Assembly: GCF_001433995.1 (NCBI RefSeq)
Contig: NZ_AZCX01000010.1
Location: 1 to 64,000, forward strand
Length of the DNA stretch: 64,000 nt
Direction of reading: 5' to 3'
Source of the DNA: Secundilactobacillus kimchicus JCM 15530
GTDB lineage: Bacteria; Bacillota; Bacilli; Lactobacillales; Lactobacillaceae
Part shown: positions 18,455-27,651 of the stretch, piece by piece
Layout of the letters: every line of letters begins with the position of its first letter
Position numbering within the stretch: the stretch's first letter is position 1
The notes under the pieces: model-generated
Told to the model about the DNA's origin: nothing
What the model saw: only the letters and a program-made list of their open reading frames with translations
Database searches by the model: none
Position numbers and translations under genes: made by a program

Positions 18455-18508
18455 GTTCTTGAATTAAAAGTTATGCCATTCACAATGTGAAAACGTCCGA
18501 ATAATAAG

Positions 18509-20008
18509 TTAGGATTCTGTATAAAATTCAACTGCTTTTACTGCCCGTTGCCAGCCATGATACCTTTTTTTTCTTGTTTCTGGTGACATATTGGGTTGAA
18601 GTGCTTCATCATTCTGCTGGAGTTGTGAGATTTCGTTAAAATCACGCCATAACCCGACCGCTAATCCAGCCAAGTAAGCGACACCTAAAGAGTCAATGTT
18701 AGGGGCCGTTTTTTTGTGGAGCGTCGTACCGGTTAGATCCGCTAAAAACTGCGGTAAGTAGCCGTTTTTAACGACCTCACCGTTGACGCGGATATTTTTA
18801 ATAGGCATGTTTGAGTCTTTCACCATGCTCGTTAGAATATCATTCGTTTGATAGGCAATTGATTCAAGTGTTGCCCGAACATAGTCGTATTTTGTCGATT
18901 TTTGCGTCATGCCGAAAGTGGCGGCGTTAGCGTTGGCATTCCAGTATGGTGCACTTAAGCCAGTAAACGATGGCACAACGTATAAGCGACCGTCGTCGGT
19001 TGATTTTTTGGCCAATTGTTCGACGTCATCAACGTTGTCAATCATTTCTAGATTATCTTTCAACCACTGGAGGGCCGATCCGGCAACGAATATGCTACCT
19101 TCGATGGCGTAGGTGCACTCACCGTTAATACTATAAGCGATAGTGGTCAGTAAATGTCGTTTGGACATCACGAGCTGTTTGCCGGTATTCATAATGATGA
19201 AGGCGCCTGTCCCGTACGACCCCTCCACTTCGCCGACACTGGTTGCTAAACCGCCAACTAGTGCCGCCTGTTGGTCACCCGCTAGTGCTGCAATGGGGAT
19301 CTCAGCGTTAAAAAAGACGTCGGCGTTCGTATTCCCATAAACCTCTGAATTTGATTTTACCTCTGGTAATAGCGAGGCCGGAATGTTAAAAATTTTCAAT
19401 AAGTCAGCATCCCATTGCAGGGTGTGGATATTAAACATCATCGTTCTACTAGCATTGGTGTAATCCGTAATATGGAGTGCACCTTTTGTTAACTTCCAAA
19501 CGATCCATGAATCGATTGTTCCAAATAGTAGTTGGCCGTGTTCTGCCATTTTACGGGCGTTATCAACTTGACTCAAAATCCAAATAATTTTGGTGGCGGA
19601 GAAGTAGGGGTCAATGAAAAGCCCGGTTTTGTCATGGATGGTATCAGTATATCCAGCATTAATCAGGTTTTGAACGAGTGGTTCCGTTTGGCGAGATTCC
19701 CAAGCTAACGCGTTATAAATGGGTTTTCCAGTTGTCTTGTCCCAGACAATCGTGGTTTCTCGCTGGTTAGAAATCCCAATTCCAGCAATCTCTGAAGGCT
19801 TACATTTGCTAATAATTAATAAATTAGTGACACAAGACATGAGTTTCTCCCAAATTTCATCGGGATCTTGTTCGTACCAGCCTGGTTGAGGTGAGTACTG
19901 GTTGAGATGCTTACTGGAAGAAAAGAGCGCATTAAAATTGCGGTCGTACAAGGTTGCGGACGCTCGCGTGGTTCCGATATCAAGCGACAATATATAGTTT
20001 TGCGTCAT
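18509..20008 (-). CDS. glpK: Glycerol kinase
   Basis: A 499-residue FGGY-family kinase that phosphorylates glycerol to glycerol-3-phosphate. The motifs LSLDIGTTRASATLYD at the start, GIGISNQRETTIVWDK near residue 80 and GSYGTGAFIIMN near residue 262 are typical. The start is ATG 20008, eight bases after GGAGG; a GTG three bases upstream is less well spaced. Its location beside pduF and pocR suggests that glycerol entering for the dehydratase can also feed glycolysis. Confidence 0.92.
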   Translation of the reverse strand: MTQNYILSLDIGTTRASATLYDRNFNALFSSSKHLNQYSPQPGWYEQDPDEIWEKLMSCVTNLLIISKCKPSEIAGIGISNQRETTIVWDKTTGKPIYNALAWESRQTEPLVQNLINAGYTDTIHDKTGLFIDPYFSATKIIWILSQVDNARKMAEHGQLLFGTIDSWIVWKLTKGALHITDYTNASRTMMFNIHTLQWDADLLKIFNIPASLLPEVKSNSEVYGNTNADVFFNAEIPIAALAGDQQAALVGGLATSVGEVEGSYGTGAFIIMNTGKQLVMSKRHLLTTIAYSINGECTYAIEGSIFVAGSALQWLKDNLEMIDNVDDVEQLAKKSTDDGRLYVVPSFTGLSAPYWNANANAATFGMTQKSTKYDYVRATLESIAYQTNDILTSMVKDSNMPIKNIRVNGEVVKNGYLPQFLADLTGTTLHKKTAPNIDSLGVAYLAGLAVGLWRDFNEISQLQQNDEALQPNMSPETRKKRYHGWQRAVKAVEFYTES

Positions 20009-20414
20009 CACACTAACCTCCCTTTATCGATGAATCCGGTTCACCTGCATTTTACACTAAATTGACAGTTATGTGAGCTTAAATTTAGATATTGTGATTT
20101 TGTGATCATAGTCAGTTTATGACAATTTTAGTCGAGATTTCCGGTTAGTAAATAGCCAAAATTGTTCTATTTTAGTCTGGGGTCGGCAAGATTGAGCCAT
20201 TTTCTTGTTCACTTCTGCCGATTGCTAGCTTAGAAAGGACAACTCCGGATGATTCGCCGAATTAAAAAGGGTTCTAGGATAAAATAGGATTATCAAAACA
20301 AACATTGAACATGGTGATTGGCCTTGAATGAAAGCGCTATCCGAAGTGCGATGACCATCAGATATTGGTTAGTCAGCTATGCCTAAACGATGAATTTTTA
20401 AGGAGGCCCCAATA
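20009..20414. other. Divergent intergenic region with cre site, glpK versus corrinoid locus
   Basis: About 400 bases between divergent transcripts. A cre-like element TGAAAGCGCTATCC (20329-20342), with a perfect AGCGCT centre and one mismatch, lies 70 bases before the first corrinoid gene. I looked for a cobalamin riboswitch here and saw neither a B12 box nor a convincing multi-stem leader, so control by PocR and CcpA is more likely. Confidence 0.55.
20329..20342 (+). promoter_or_regulatory. cre site upstream of the corrinoid uptake operon
   Basis: TGAAAGCGCTATCC differs from the cre consensus only at its last base. The same type of site lies before pduA and pocR, pointing to joint catabolite control of the pathway, its activator and its cofactor supply. 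Confidence 0.55.
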
Positions 20415-21122
20415 ATGTCCAAGCGAAAAATAACCTTACTCGTTGTTAGTCTATTCGTGATATTTGGATTGGGATTTGCTGGCTACTCGGTCATGAGCAA
20501 GAGCGATAGTCAGGAAGTTTCGAATTCTTATAACGGTGATCAGAGTTCCAAGGCGAGTAGTAGTTCGGCTACATCCACAAGCTCTGTAACTCCAGAGAAA
20601 AAGGTTGCGGCTAAAGTTAAGGATACAAAAACAAGTAGTGATCCGTCGCATAAGCAAACCACAAAAAGCAAAGTTGTTGCAATTACCTCAACGAAAAAGG
20701 GCACGAAGGCGACCGCTCAAAAAAAGAACCATTCTGCACAAAAAACAAATAAGATCAATGGACAAACTTGCTCATTAACTGTCCGAGGTCCGATGACTCA
20801 AGGCAATAAGGTCATGATGCAGGCCACCAATGTCCGTTTTAAAACCGGCGACGTTGTCAGTACGGTCTTGAAAAATGTTGCGAAAGAGAAACATGTTGCA
20901 GTTGCCTACCAAGGAGGTGGCGGAACGACCTATATTCGCGGAATTAGTGGGTTGTTTGAATTTGACCGTGGTTCTGGCAGTGGCTGGCTTTATTCGGTTA
21001 ATAACAAATTCCCAGGGTTTTCATCGGGTAAGTATAAAGTGAAGAACGGTGACCATATCCAATGGCTATACACCGAAAACTTAGGTAAGGACCGGGATGC
21101 GCCACAGGTCAGTCAACGGTAA
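20415..21122 (+). CDS. Membrane-anchored DUF4430 (transcobalamin beta-domain-like) protein
   Basis: A 235-residue protein with an N-terminal membrane helix (residues 5-27, no lipobox Cys), a Ser/Thr/Lys-rich linker (30-115) and one DUF4430 domain (118-226). The domain shows GPMTQGNKV, FKTGDVVSTVL, TYIRGI, GSGWLYSVN and IQWLYTE. DUF4430 is the family of the C-terminal beta domain of intrinsic factor and transcobalamin. It is followed 16 bases later by an alpha-barrel partner gene and then the B12 ECF transporter, so it probably captures corrinoid at the cell surface. Binding itself is inferred. Confidence 0.8.
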   Translation: MSKRKITLLVVSLFVIFGLGFAGYSVMSKSDSQEVSNSYNGDQSSKASSSSATSTSSVTPEKKVAAKVKDTKTSSDPSHKQTTKSKVVAITSTKKGTKATAQKKNHSAQKTNKINGQTCSLTVRGPMTQGNKVMMQATNVRFKTGDVVSTVLKNVAKEKHVAVAYQGGGGTTYIRGISGLFEFDRGSGSGWLYSVNNKFPGFSSGKYKVKNGDHIQWLYTENLGKDRDAPQVSQR

Positions 21123-21138
21123 AGGGAGGAACTAAAAA

Positions 21139-22098
21139 GTGAAAAAAAGAAATTTGATTAAATCAACCTTGCTGGTACTAGGAACAATTTTATTGTCTAG
21201 CGCACTATTTACAGGTCGGACCAAAGCAACAACGCCTTATTACACGCAATCAATTAATAAAGGGGCCAGCTTCATTAAAAGCCATACTGCGAAGCAAAGT
21301 TTGGATAGTTGGGATGCACTGGCCGTTCGCCGTTCGCCGTATGGGATGAGCTCAGCCGCCAGAAAGGTGTTTGTTAAGAATTTGGCGGGGCAATTCAGTA
21401 ATTTACAGGGCCACTACGCCGCAGTGGATTATGAACGCAGTTTGATTGGTGCAGTATCAGTCGGGTACAATCCCACCAAGTATCAGGGGAAGAATTTGGT
21501 AACCGGCATTATTAAAACAGCACCAAAGTCAAACTCCGGGATCACGGCCAAGATTTTTGGCATTATTGCACTAAGCACAAAGAATTACGGTACAACGAGC
21601 AATGCCACTATCAAGACGTTATTAAGTCAAGTTGTAAAGGCTCAAAACACTCAGGGTGGATGGGCTTTGACCGGAACTGGGAGCGACGTTGATATTACGG
21701 GGATGGCCCTGATGGCGTTAGGGATGCACAGAAGCTATTCAAGCGTGAAAACGGCCATTACAAAGGCGGTTAATCTACTAAAGAATACGGCTTTCCAAAA
21801 AACGACGGGAGATTTTGTGATTAGTAGTGCATTTACCAAAAAGGCAAATGCCAATTCCGATGCCATGGCAATTGCTGGATTATCGGCGGTTGGTATCGAT
21901 ACTGAAAAGACGCTCAAGACAAAGAGTGGGGTCACCCCTATTCGACGACTCATCAAATATCAAAAATCAAACGGGCAGTTTAGATGGCTTGTCGGTAGTA
22001 ATAGCGGATCACTTCAAATGGCCACTCAGCAAGCGACCTACGCGATGGAACAATATCGTAATTTGAAGTTGAAAAAAGGCTCAATTTTTAATTTTTAA
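21139..22098 (+). CDS. Secreted alpha/alpha-barrel protein, transcobalamin alpha-domain-like
   Basis: A 319-residue exported protein with a signal peptide (1-30, ending near TKA). The mature part consists of helical repeats of the terpene-cyclase/prenyltransferase type: LDSWDALAVRRSP near residue 54, QGGWALTGTGSDVDITGMALMALG near 172-195, and a C-terminal GSIFNF. The N-terminal domain of human intrinsic factor has the same fold and D-x-D/T-A-M-A style repeats. Starts with GTG behind GGGAGG. It has no catalytic Asp-rich motif that would support a real cyclase. It probably forms a clamp with a DUF4430 protein. Confidence 0.75.
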   Translation: MKKRNLIKSTLLVLGTILLSSALFTGRTKATTPYYTQSINKGASFIKSHTAKQSLDSWDALAVRRSPYGMSSAARKVFVKNLAGQFSNLQGHYAAVDYERSLIGAVSVGYNPTKYQGKNLVTGIIKTAPKSNSGITAKIFGIIALSTKNYGTTSNATIKTLLSQVVKAQNTQGGWALTGTGSDVDITGMALMALGMHRSYSSVKTAITKAVNLLKNTAFQKTTGDFVISSAFTKKANANSDAMAIAGLSAVGIDTEKTLKTKSGVTPIRRLIKYQKSNGQFRWLVGSNSGSLQMATQQATYAMEQYRNLKLKKGSIFNF

Positions 22099-22117
22099 TG
22101 GTTAGATCGAACCTGAT

Positions 22118-22138
22118 CTGCTGAACGAAGCAGTTTTT
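22118..22138 (+). terminator. Weak hairpin with T run between surface genes and ECF genes
   Basis: CTGCT, a six-base loop, AGCAG and then five T. The stem is only 5 bp, so it may reduce rather than block transcription into the ECF genes and so set the surface-to-transporter ratio. Confidence 0.35.
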
Positions 22139-22191
22139 GGAAAACATCAAACAGAAACTTAGTCTGGATAGGTAACGTGGAGGTGTTTTTA

Positions 22192-23124
22192 ATGGACCAG
22201 CAGATGGCGAAACAGCGATCACGGGCAACTGGTGCGGTGCGTTCACGACTCGTTTTTGAACAACTAAACCCGTGGGTGACTTTCAGTTACTACGTGGTCA
22301 CTATTGCGTGTTCAATGGTTTTTTTACACCCCATTTTTTTGCTGGTTGAACTTCTGATTGTGGTTGGCGTGAACTACGTTGCTCGCGTTAGAAAGCAAAT
22401 GGTCATGGTGTTGGAAGGCAGCATTTTCATGGTGGCGTTTATTATGGTTTTAAATCCACTCATTAATAACCGCGGGGCCCATGTCATTTGGACGTTTGGC
22501 GGAACGTTAATTACGGTTGAGGCTATCTTTTACGGCTTTATGATGGCGTTATCGCTAGTGATCGTCTTGCTGACTTTCTTGTCATATAACAAGGTGTTAA
22601 CGAGTCAGAAGTTTATGTATCTCTTTTCAAGAATATCGCCCAAGTTAACCTTGTTGACGATGATTACGTTGCGATTTGTCCCACTTTTCATCAGGCGATT
22701 AAAAAACATTTCACAAGCTCAAACCGTCCGGGGTATCAATGTCAATCGTGGTAGTTCGCGCCAACGGAGTATTGGCGTTGTGAAAATGATGGAGGTTTTA
22801 TTAGTTCGATCATTTACGGATGCGCTACAGACAGCTGATTCGATGAATGCTCGTGGATATGGTAGTGGTCAGCGTTCGAGTTATCAGCGTTACCGGTTCA
22901 AACAACGCGATCTTTTATGTCTTGGCTGGTTTATTCCGCTTAGCGGTCTGTGCTTCTATGCTGCCAGTCAAGGAATTGGCCGAATGGTTGTGTATCCCGC
23001 ATTGGGATCACTCGGCTTATCGCTTACGGGTTGGCTCGTTTTGTTGGGGGTCGCTGTACTGTTTAGTTTTCCATTAATCTTAGAGGCTTGGGAGTGGCTG
23101 TGGTGGAACTTATTAAAGTCGTAA
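22192..23124 (+). CDS. ECF transporter transmembrane component (EcfT)
   Basis: A 310-residue membrane protein with about five to six hydrophobic segments and the two Ala/x-Arg-Gly coupling motifs of EcfT (QTVRG near residue 183 and NARGYG near residue 220) that contact the ATPases. The ATG at 22192 lies eight bases after GGAGG; an in-frame GTG at 22177 overlaps that site. It appears dedicated to the CbrT-like S component in the same operon (group I ECF arrangement). Confidence 0.85.
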   Translation: MDQQMAKQRSRATGAVRSRLVFEQLNPWVTFSYYVVTIACSMVFLHPIFLLVELLIVVGVNYVARVRKQMVMVLEGSIFMVAFIMVLNPLINNRGAHVIWTFGGTLITVEAIFYGFMMALSLVIVLLTFLSYNKVLTSQKFMYLFSRISPKLTLLTMITLRFVPLFIRRLKNISQAQTVRGINVNRGSSRQRSIGVVKMMEVLLVRSFTDALQTADSMNARGYGSGQRSSYQRYRFKQRDLLCLGWFIPLSGLCFYAASQGIGRMVVYPALGSLGLSLTGWLVLLGVAVLFSFPLILEAWEWLWWNLLKS

Positions 23125-24758
23125 ACTTCAACTTTGAGTATGCATTAGCAAAGAAAAGAAGTCTGATTAACATCAACCTGGCAATAAATTCGGGTGATTT
23201 TATTACCATTGCTGGTGATTCGGGAAGTGGGAAAACGACCCTGTTACGGCAATTTAAGCCAGAGCTGTGGCCCGTGGGTAAACGTGAAGGCCAAATTCTG
23301 TTTGAAGGGCAATCGATTTCTGAATTGGCAAAACGGCAAAGTGCCCAAAGCATTGGAATGGTTTTTCAAAATCCCGATGATCAATTAGTGATGGATAATG
23401 TCATTCAAGAACTGGCCTTTTCACTAGAAAACATTGACGTGCCCGCTGACGTGATTCAGCAACGGATTGCTGAATTAGTGAGTTTTTTGGGACTGCAAGA
23501 AATTTTGTATGAGGATGTCCACAACTTATCTGGTGGTCAGAAACAGATGGTCAACTTAGCCGCCGTATTAATTCTTCGTCCGAAACTGCTTATTTTAGAT
23601 GAACCAACGGCGCAACTAGATCCGATCGCAACGAAAGAGTTCATTTCTTTATTGAATCGAGTTCATGATGAATTAGGGATTGCTATTGTGATGAGCGAAC
23701 ATATCTTAGATGATGTGTTGCCGCTGTCTAACAAACTTTGGATTCTTAAGCAGGGGGAGTTGATGGCTGATGGGCCAACCACTGCCGTTTTAAAGCAGCT
23801 TTGGACGGAACCCCACTTAAGGAACTTTATTCCAGACGTTCCCTTTTTATTTTTAAATCAGCAAATAGCAGCGCAGTTACCTGTGTCAGACCTACCGTTA
23901 ACGGTGCTTACTGGTCGTGAACTGATGCAACGAGGACACGTCGAGGTGCAAGCAGAAGCAAAGTCACGGATTAGCCATGATGAAAATGGCGTTGTGGCGA
24001 AACTAAGTCACCTGTCGTTTGAGTACGATAAAAATGGTCACTATATTTTAGACGATCTCAATTTGAGTGTTCATCAAAAAGACTGGTTGGCGATTATTGG
24101 TAAAAACGGGACCGGTAAAACGACGCTGTTAAAGGCAATTATGGGATTTATTACCCTTCGACGTGGTAGCGTCAAGTTACTTGATAAGAAACTCGCGACT
24201 TGGACTAAAAAAACGGATCAATTTTATCGTGAAGTGTCCTATTTATCGCAAACACCGAGCGACTATTTCAGCTACGATACCGTTCAGGAGGAATATGAGG
24301 AACGTGCTAAACAGCTAAACATGGCGACGCCTGTAGAAGCAGCTCAAAATATGATGCGAGACATGACGATCGATCAAATTGCTAATCGTAACCCGCACGA
24401 TGCGAGTGGGGGTGAGCAACAACTCATTGCATTGGGTCTCTTGTTGATGTCGAATCCCAAGTTGTTATTACTTGATGAGCCAACGAAGGGATTAGATCCG
24501 ATTCGGCGCCAAAAATTGGGTGATATTTTACAGAAGCGGCAGACTGAGCAGAATCTAACCATCATCATGGTCAGTCATGACATGAACTTCAGTGCCCAGT
24601 TTGCCAACCGCTGTGCCTTGCTTTTTGACGGTAAGTTGGTTGCGCAAGCCGAACCACACCAGTTCTTTGCTGACAATTTCTTCTATACCACAACGGTGAA
24701 CCGACTTCTTCGTTATCAGTTGCCCAACGTTATTGAACGGGGGGAGGTTATTCCATGA
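23103..24758 (+). CDS. ECF transporter ATPase, two domains fused (EcfA-EcfA)
   Basis: A 551-residue protein with two complete ABC ATPase domains. Domain 1 (1 to about 230) has GDSGSGKTT, LSGGQKQM and LILDEPT. Domain 2 (about 295 to 540) has GKNGTGKTT, SGGEQQL and LLLDEPT. Housekeeping ECF modules use two separate ATPases; here they are one chain. GTG 23103 is preferred because it is eight bases from GGAG; the gene overlaps ecfT by 22 bases and the next gene by 4 bases. Confidence 0.9.
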   Translation: MELIKVVNFNFEYALAKKRSLININLAINSGDFITIAGDSGSGKTTLLRQFKPELWPVGKREGQILFEGQSISELAKRQSAQSIGMVFQNPDDQLVMDNVIQELAFSLENIDVPADVIQQRIAELVSFLGLQEILYEDVHNLSGGQKQMVNLAAVLILRPKLLILDEPTAQLDPIATKEFISLLNRVHDELGIAIVMSEHILDDVLPLSNKLWILKQGELMADGPTTAVLKQLWTEPHLRNFIPDVPFLFLNQQIAAQLPVSDLPLTVLTGRELMQRGHVEVQAEAKSRISHDENGVVAKLSHLSFEYDKNGHYILDDLNLSVHQKDWLAIIGKNGTGKTTLLKAIMGFITLRRGSVKLLDKKLATWTKKTDQFYREVSYLSQTPSDYFSYDTVQEEYEERAKQLNMATPVEAAQNMMRDMTIDQIANRNPHDASGGEQQLIALGLLLMSNPKLLLLDEPTKGLDPIRRQKLGDILQKRQTEQNLTIIMVSHDMNFSAQFANRCALLFDGKLVAQAEPHQFFADNFFYTTTVNRLLRYQLPNVIERGEVIP

Positions 24759-25489
24759 AATCCTTGTCGCAAACTTTTAAACCAAGTATGGGTTACGCCA
24801 TCTCAATTGGTGTGTTTGTTCTTTGTCTAGTTTGGATTACTTTTTTTAATGGGGACCAACACTATTTGATTTTGAGTTTTATTTGTCTAGCTGCCAGCAT
24901 GTTACCGTTCTATTGGCATTTTGAAACCCGGGAATCGGAAGCTAGAGAAATTGTGTTTTTGGCTGTCTTAGCGACGGTGGCAGCACTTGGCCGGGTTGCG
25001 ATGGCGGCTGTTCCCGACGTGAAACCGACCAGCTTTGTCATTGTGATGACCGGATTGACGCTTGGACCGGAAGCGGGGTTTATCGTGGGCTCAACTTCGG
25101 CGGTCGTATCGAACCTGTTTTTAGGACAGGGGCCTTGGACTCCTTGGCAAATGTTTGCGTGGGGTGCAATGGGCATTTCCGCCGGGCTAATCCGTAATTT
25201 TAAGATCGCACATAACCGTTATTTTTTAGCTATATTGGGACTTGTTTACGGGTTCTTGTTCGGTTGGATTATGGATTTATGGTACGTGATGGTCTACGTG
25301 CAGCCACTCAACATAAAGACTTTTATCGCTGCCTACCTTGCTAGTTTTTACTTTGATCTTGCTCATGGTGTTACCACTGCCATTTTACTTTATTTATTCT
25401 ATCAATCGTGGTACCGCATTATTACGCGATTTAAGTACAAATATGGACTGGCAGGCGTTCAAGATGAGATCAATCAACAAAGTTTTTGA
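24755..25489 (+). CDS. cbrT: CbrT-like ECF substrate-binding component for cobalamin
   Basis: A 244-residue hydrophobic protein with about six to seven membrane segments. It resembles the B12-specific S component CbrT of Lactobacillus ECF-CbrT (family features: GRVAMAAVPDVKPTSFVI and LGPEAGFIVGSTSAVVSNLF). It is coupled by ATGA overlap to the fused ATPase gene. The context of pdu and cobalamin salvage genes supports cobalamin/cobinamide as substrate. Confidence 0.8.
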   Translation: MKSLSQTFKPSMGYAISIGVFVLCLVWITFFNGDQHYLILSFICLAASMLPFYWHFETRESEAREIVFLAVLATVAALGRVAMAAVPDVKPTSFVIVMTGLTLGPEAGFIVGSTSAVVSNLFLGQGPWTPWQMFAWGAMGISAGLIRNFKIAHNRYFLAILGLVYGFLFGWIMDLWYVMVYVQPLNIKTFIAAYLASFYFDLAHGVTTAILLYLFYQSWYRIITRFKYKYGLAGVQDEINQQSF

Positions 25490-25515
25490 AATTGATAGGT
25501 GTCTGTTGAATGAGA

Positions 25516-25547
25516 AAGCGCAATTCGTCGTAAGATTGCGCTTTTTG
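25516..25547 (+). terminator. Hairpin terminator between cbrT and cblT
   Basis: AAAGCGCAAT, a ten-base loop, ATTGCGCTTTTT. It lies 35 bases before the next ribosome site, so it probably partitions transport from salvage genes or acts with partial read-through. Confidence 0.65.
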
Positions 25548-25590
25548 GAAGTTAGAGGACTAATCACGAAAATTTGGGAGGATGATTCCA

Positions 25591-26094
25591 TTGCAACGTA
25601 CTGACCAATTAAAACGACTTGTTTTAGCGGCGATGTTTCTGGCGCTTTGCGTCATTGGTGCTAACTTAAAAATGATGGGGTCCATTGCCTTTGATTCGAT
25701 GCCAGCATTTCTAGGCGCAATTCTAATGGGGCCGTGGTACGGTGCTATTTTAGGTATTTTTGGCCATTTGTTATCAGCCGGTTTAGCAGGATTTCCCCTT
25801 TCACTACCCGTCCATGGGGTCATTGCAGGATGCATGGGTGTTTGTATGTTTCTTTTCGGTAAAATGCGCCATGGATTTGAATTTTCAACAATATCGCGAG
25901 TCCTCTTATCAGACTTTGTCGGCTACGCCGTTAACGTTCCCTTAGCTTTAGTTATTTTATATCCCATTATGGGCGCCGCGGTTTTGGCCTTTTTTGTTCC
26001 TCTAACGCTAGCGACTGTAGCCAATATTGTGATTTGTGAAGTGGTGTACGTCGCGCTGCCATCACGCATGACACACGCCTCATTTTTAGTGTGA
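25591..26094 (+). CDS. cblT: CblT-like alpha-ribazole transporter
   Basis: A 167-residue integral membrane protein of ECF S-component type, with about five to six hydrophobic helices and ALCVIGANLKMMGSIAFDSMPAFLGA at the N-terminus. Immediately followed by cblS, it matches the CblT/CblS pair known from Listeria and Geobacillus, which imports and phosphorylates alpha-ribazole, the nucleoside of the lower cobalamin ligand. TTG 25591 is chosen because it is nine bases after GGGAGG, while ATG 25582 abuts that site. Function is inferred from the pair and family. Confidence 0.75.
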   Translation: MQRTDQLKRLVLAAMFLALCVIGANLKMMGSIAFDSMPAFLGAILMGPWYGAILGIFGHLLSAGLAGFPLSLPVHGVIAGCMGVCMFLFGKMRHGFEFSTISRVLLSDFVGYAVNVPLALVILYPIMGAAVLAFFVPLTLATVANIVICEVVYVALPSRMTHASFLV

Positions 26095-26116
26095 ATGACC
26101 TGAAAGGGGTGGTTTT

Positions 26117-26854
26117 GTGGGACAATACCGGGATTTAACGTTGCTTCAAATAGCACCGGATAAGACACTGGTTGTTGCATGTGATTCAAGTGCTGGCATT
26201 GGCGAAAAACCACTGGACAATGTTCGAACGGCAACTGAAACCGTCGCTGCTTTTTCGCTTCGGGTACCACTCCTAGAATTATTGTGTTACGGGGCAACGC
26301 CTCTGATGGTGGTTGATACGTTGGGAAACGAAATGCAACCGACAGGGGCCGCAGTGATTCGAGGACTCAAACAAGAGTTGGCGCGGGCGGGCTACGCTGA
26401 TCTGCCAATCAACGGCAGTACGGAAGACAACATGGAGACGCAAACGACTTCCGTTGGGGTGACGGTCGTTGCCGAAAGTGTGAGTCATAGAATATCGGAT
26501 CGAATCGATCAGGCGGAAGTTTATCAAATCGGAGTCCCATACGTTGGCGAAGACCTGCTGGCACACCTCGACGAAGTGGTTTCGTACGAAACTGTTCGGC
26601 AGATTAAACAGTGTCCGGGTGTTGTTGATTTAATACCAGTTGGCTCGCGAGGAATCGCCCATGAAGTTGCCGAATTAGCCCATACCAATAGACTTGAATA
26701 CGATTCTAAACAGTTGGATAGGCCAGTTTATCGTCGGTCAGCCGGACCATCAACGGTCATTTTAGCGCTGGTTTCAACCAGTGCCGCTTCCCACTTCGAG
26801 ATATTGTTTCCGACAGCGACTCCCGTCATTCATCTGAAGGCGGTTAACCGTTAA
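26117..26854 (+). CDS. cblS: CblS-like alpha-ribazole kinase
   Basis: A 245-residue AIR-synthase/ThiL-related protein. The N-terminal RDLTLLQIAPDKTLVVACDSSAGIG and the GSTEDNMET stretch are typical of CblS, which phosphorylates alpha-ribazole to alpha-ribazole-5'-phosphate for CobS. Starts with GTG 26117 behind AAAGGGG. It lets the cell bypass CobT and use a scavenged nucleoside. It lies between cblT and cobS. Confidence 0.8.
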   Translation: MGQYRDLTLLQIAPDKTLVVACDSSAGIGEKPLDNVRTATETVAAFSLRVPLLELLCYGATPLMVVDTLGNEMQPTGAAVIRGLKQELARAGYADLPINGSTEDNMETQTTSVGVTVVAESVSHRISDRIDQAEVYQIGVPYVGEDLLAHLDEVVSYETVRQIKQCPGVVDLIPVGSRGIAHEVAELAHTNRLEYDSKQLDRPVYRRSAGPSTVILALVSTSAASHFEILFPTATPVIHLKAVNR

Positions 26855-26883
26855 ACGATAATTTAATTAAACGAGGACATAGC

Positions 26884-27651
26884 ATGACACTGTTTAAGAG
26901 TATGGTTGCGTACTTTCGATTTTTCACCCGAATTTATATTCCGGGCGACTTAGGCAATGAACTTTATTACCTTAACCATGGGAGTAAATTCTTACCAGTA
27001 TTTGGGTTACTGATTGGCCTAATTGAGGCCTCAATTTATTATTTATGTGCACTGGTCGTTCACGCCCCGTTAGCGTTTATGGTGGTGTTATTGGCCGACG
27101 TTTGTTTAACGGGTGCCATGCATCAGGACGGGTTTGCGGATCTCTCAGACGGGATCTTTTCTTCCAGAAAACAAGACCGAATGCTTGAGATTATGAAGGA
27201 TAGCCGTCTCGGAACGATGGGGGCCTTAGCGCTCATTTTTTACTATCTATTTATGGTTGGGATTTTTACCAACTATGTCGATCAGTTTCAGCTATGGGAC
27301 GGTTATATTGCGATTCTATTGATGCACATGGTTGGAAAAAGTGACATTGTGCTGTTGTTTTATAAAATGAAGTATCGTAACGCGACTCACGGTGGTCTTG
27401 GCCAAATTTGGTCGAATGTTGCCACCAGCAACATCGTGATTGCACAGGTCATTGCCATTGCTTTTCTAGTCGGATTTTACCAGGTTGCTGGGGTGATCAT
27501 TTATCTCATTCAGGTGTTGTTTTTACTGGTCTATCGCCGATTTATTTTGAAAAAATTAGGTGGCTTTAGCGGGGATTCTTTGGGTGGTGTTGTGCCAATG
27601 ACGAACGTAATTTTCTTGTTCTCGGTGGGTGCTTTGGGGACGTGGCTATGA
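26884..27651 (+). CDS. cobS: Adenosylcobalamin-5'-phosphate synthase
   Basis: A 255-residue membrane enzyme that joins adenosyl-GDP-cobinamide to alpha-ribazole (phosphate). The conserved segment LTGAMHQDGFADLSDG corresponds to the metal-binding GGLHxDGLAD region of CobS, and GGFSGDSLGG matches the C-terminal G-D-x-LGA-like motif. Several hydrophobic helices follow. It overlaps cobC by 4 bases. Confidence 0.92.
   Translation: MTLFKSMVAYFRFFTRIYIPGDLGNELYYLNHGSKFLPVFGLLIGLIEASIYYLCALVVHAPLAFMVVLLADVCLTGAMHQDGFADLSDGIFSSRKQDRMLEIMKDSRLGTMGALALIFYYLFMVGIFTNYVDQFQLWDGYIAILLMHMVGKSDIVLLFYKMKYRNATHGGLGQIWSNVATSNIVIAQVIAIAFLVGFYQVAGVIIYLIQVLFLLVYRRFILKKLGGFSGDSLGGVVPMTNVIFLFSVGALGTWL

Noticed and set aside
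20012-20414. Cobalamin riboswitch upstream of the corrinoid operon
   Set aside because: I searched for a B12 box and the multi-stem leader and found neither; a cre site is the only clear element.
21139-22098. Squalene/terpene cyclase or prenyltransferase enzyme
   Set aside because: The fold type fits, but the protein is exported, small and lacks the acidic catalytic or zinc motifs; corrinoid-locus context favours a binding domain.
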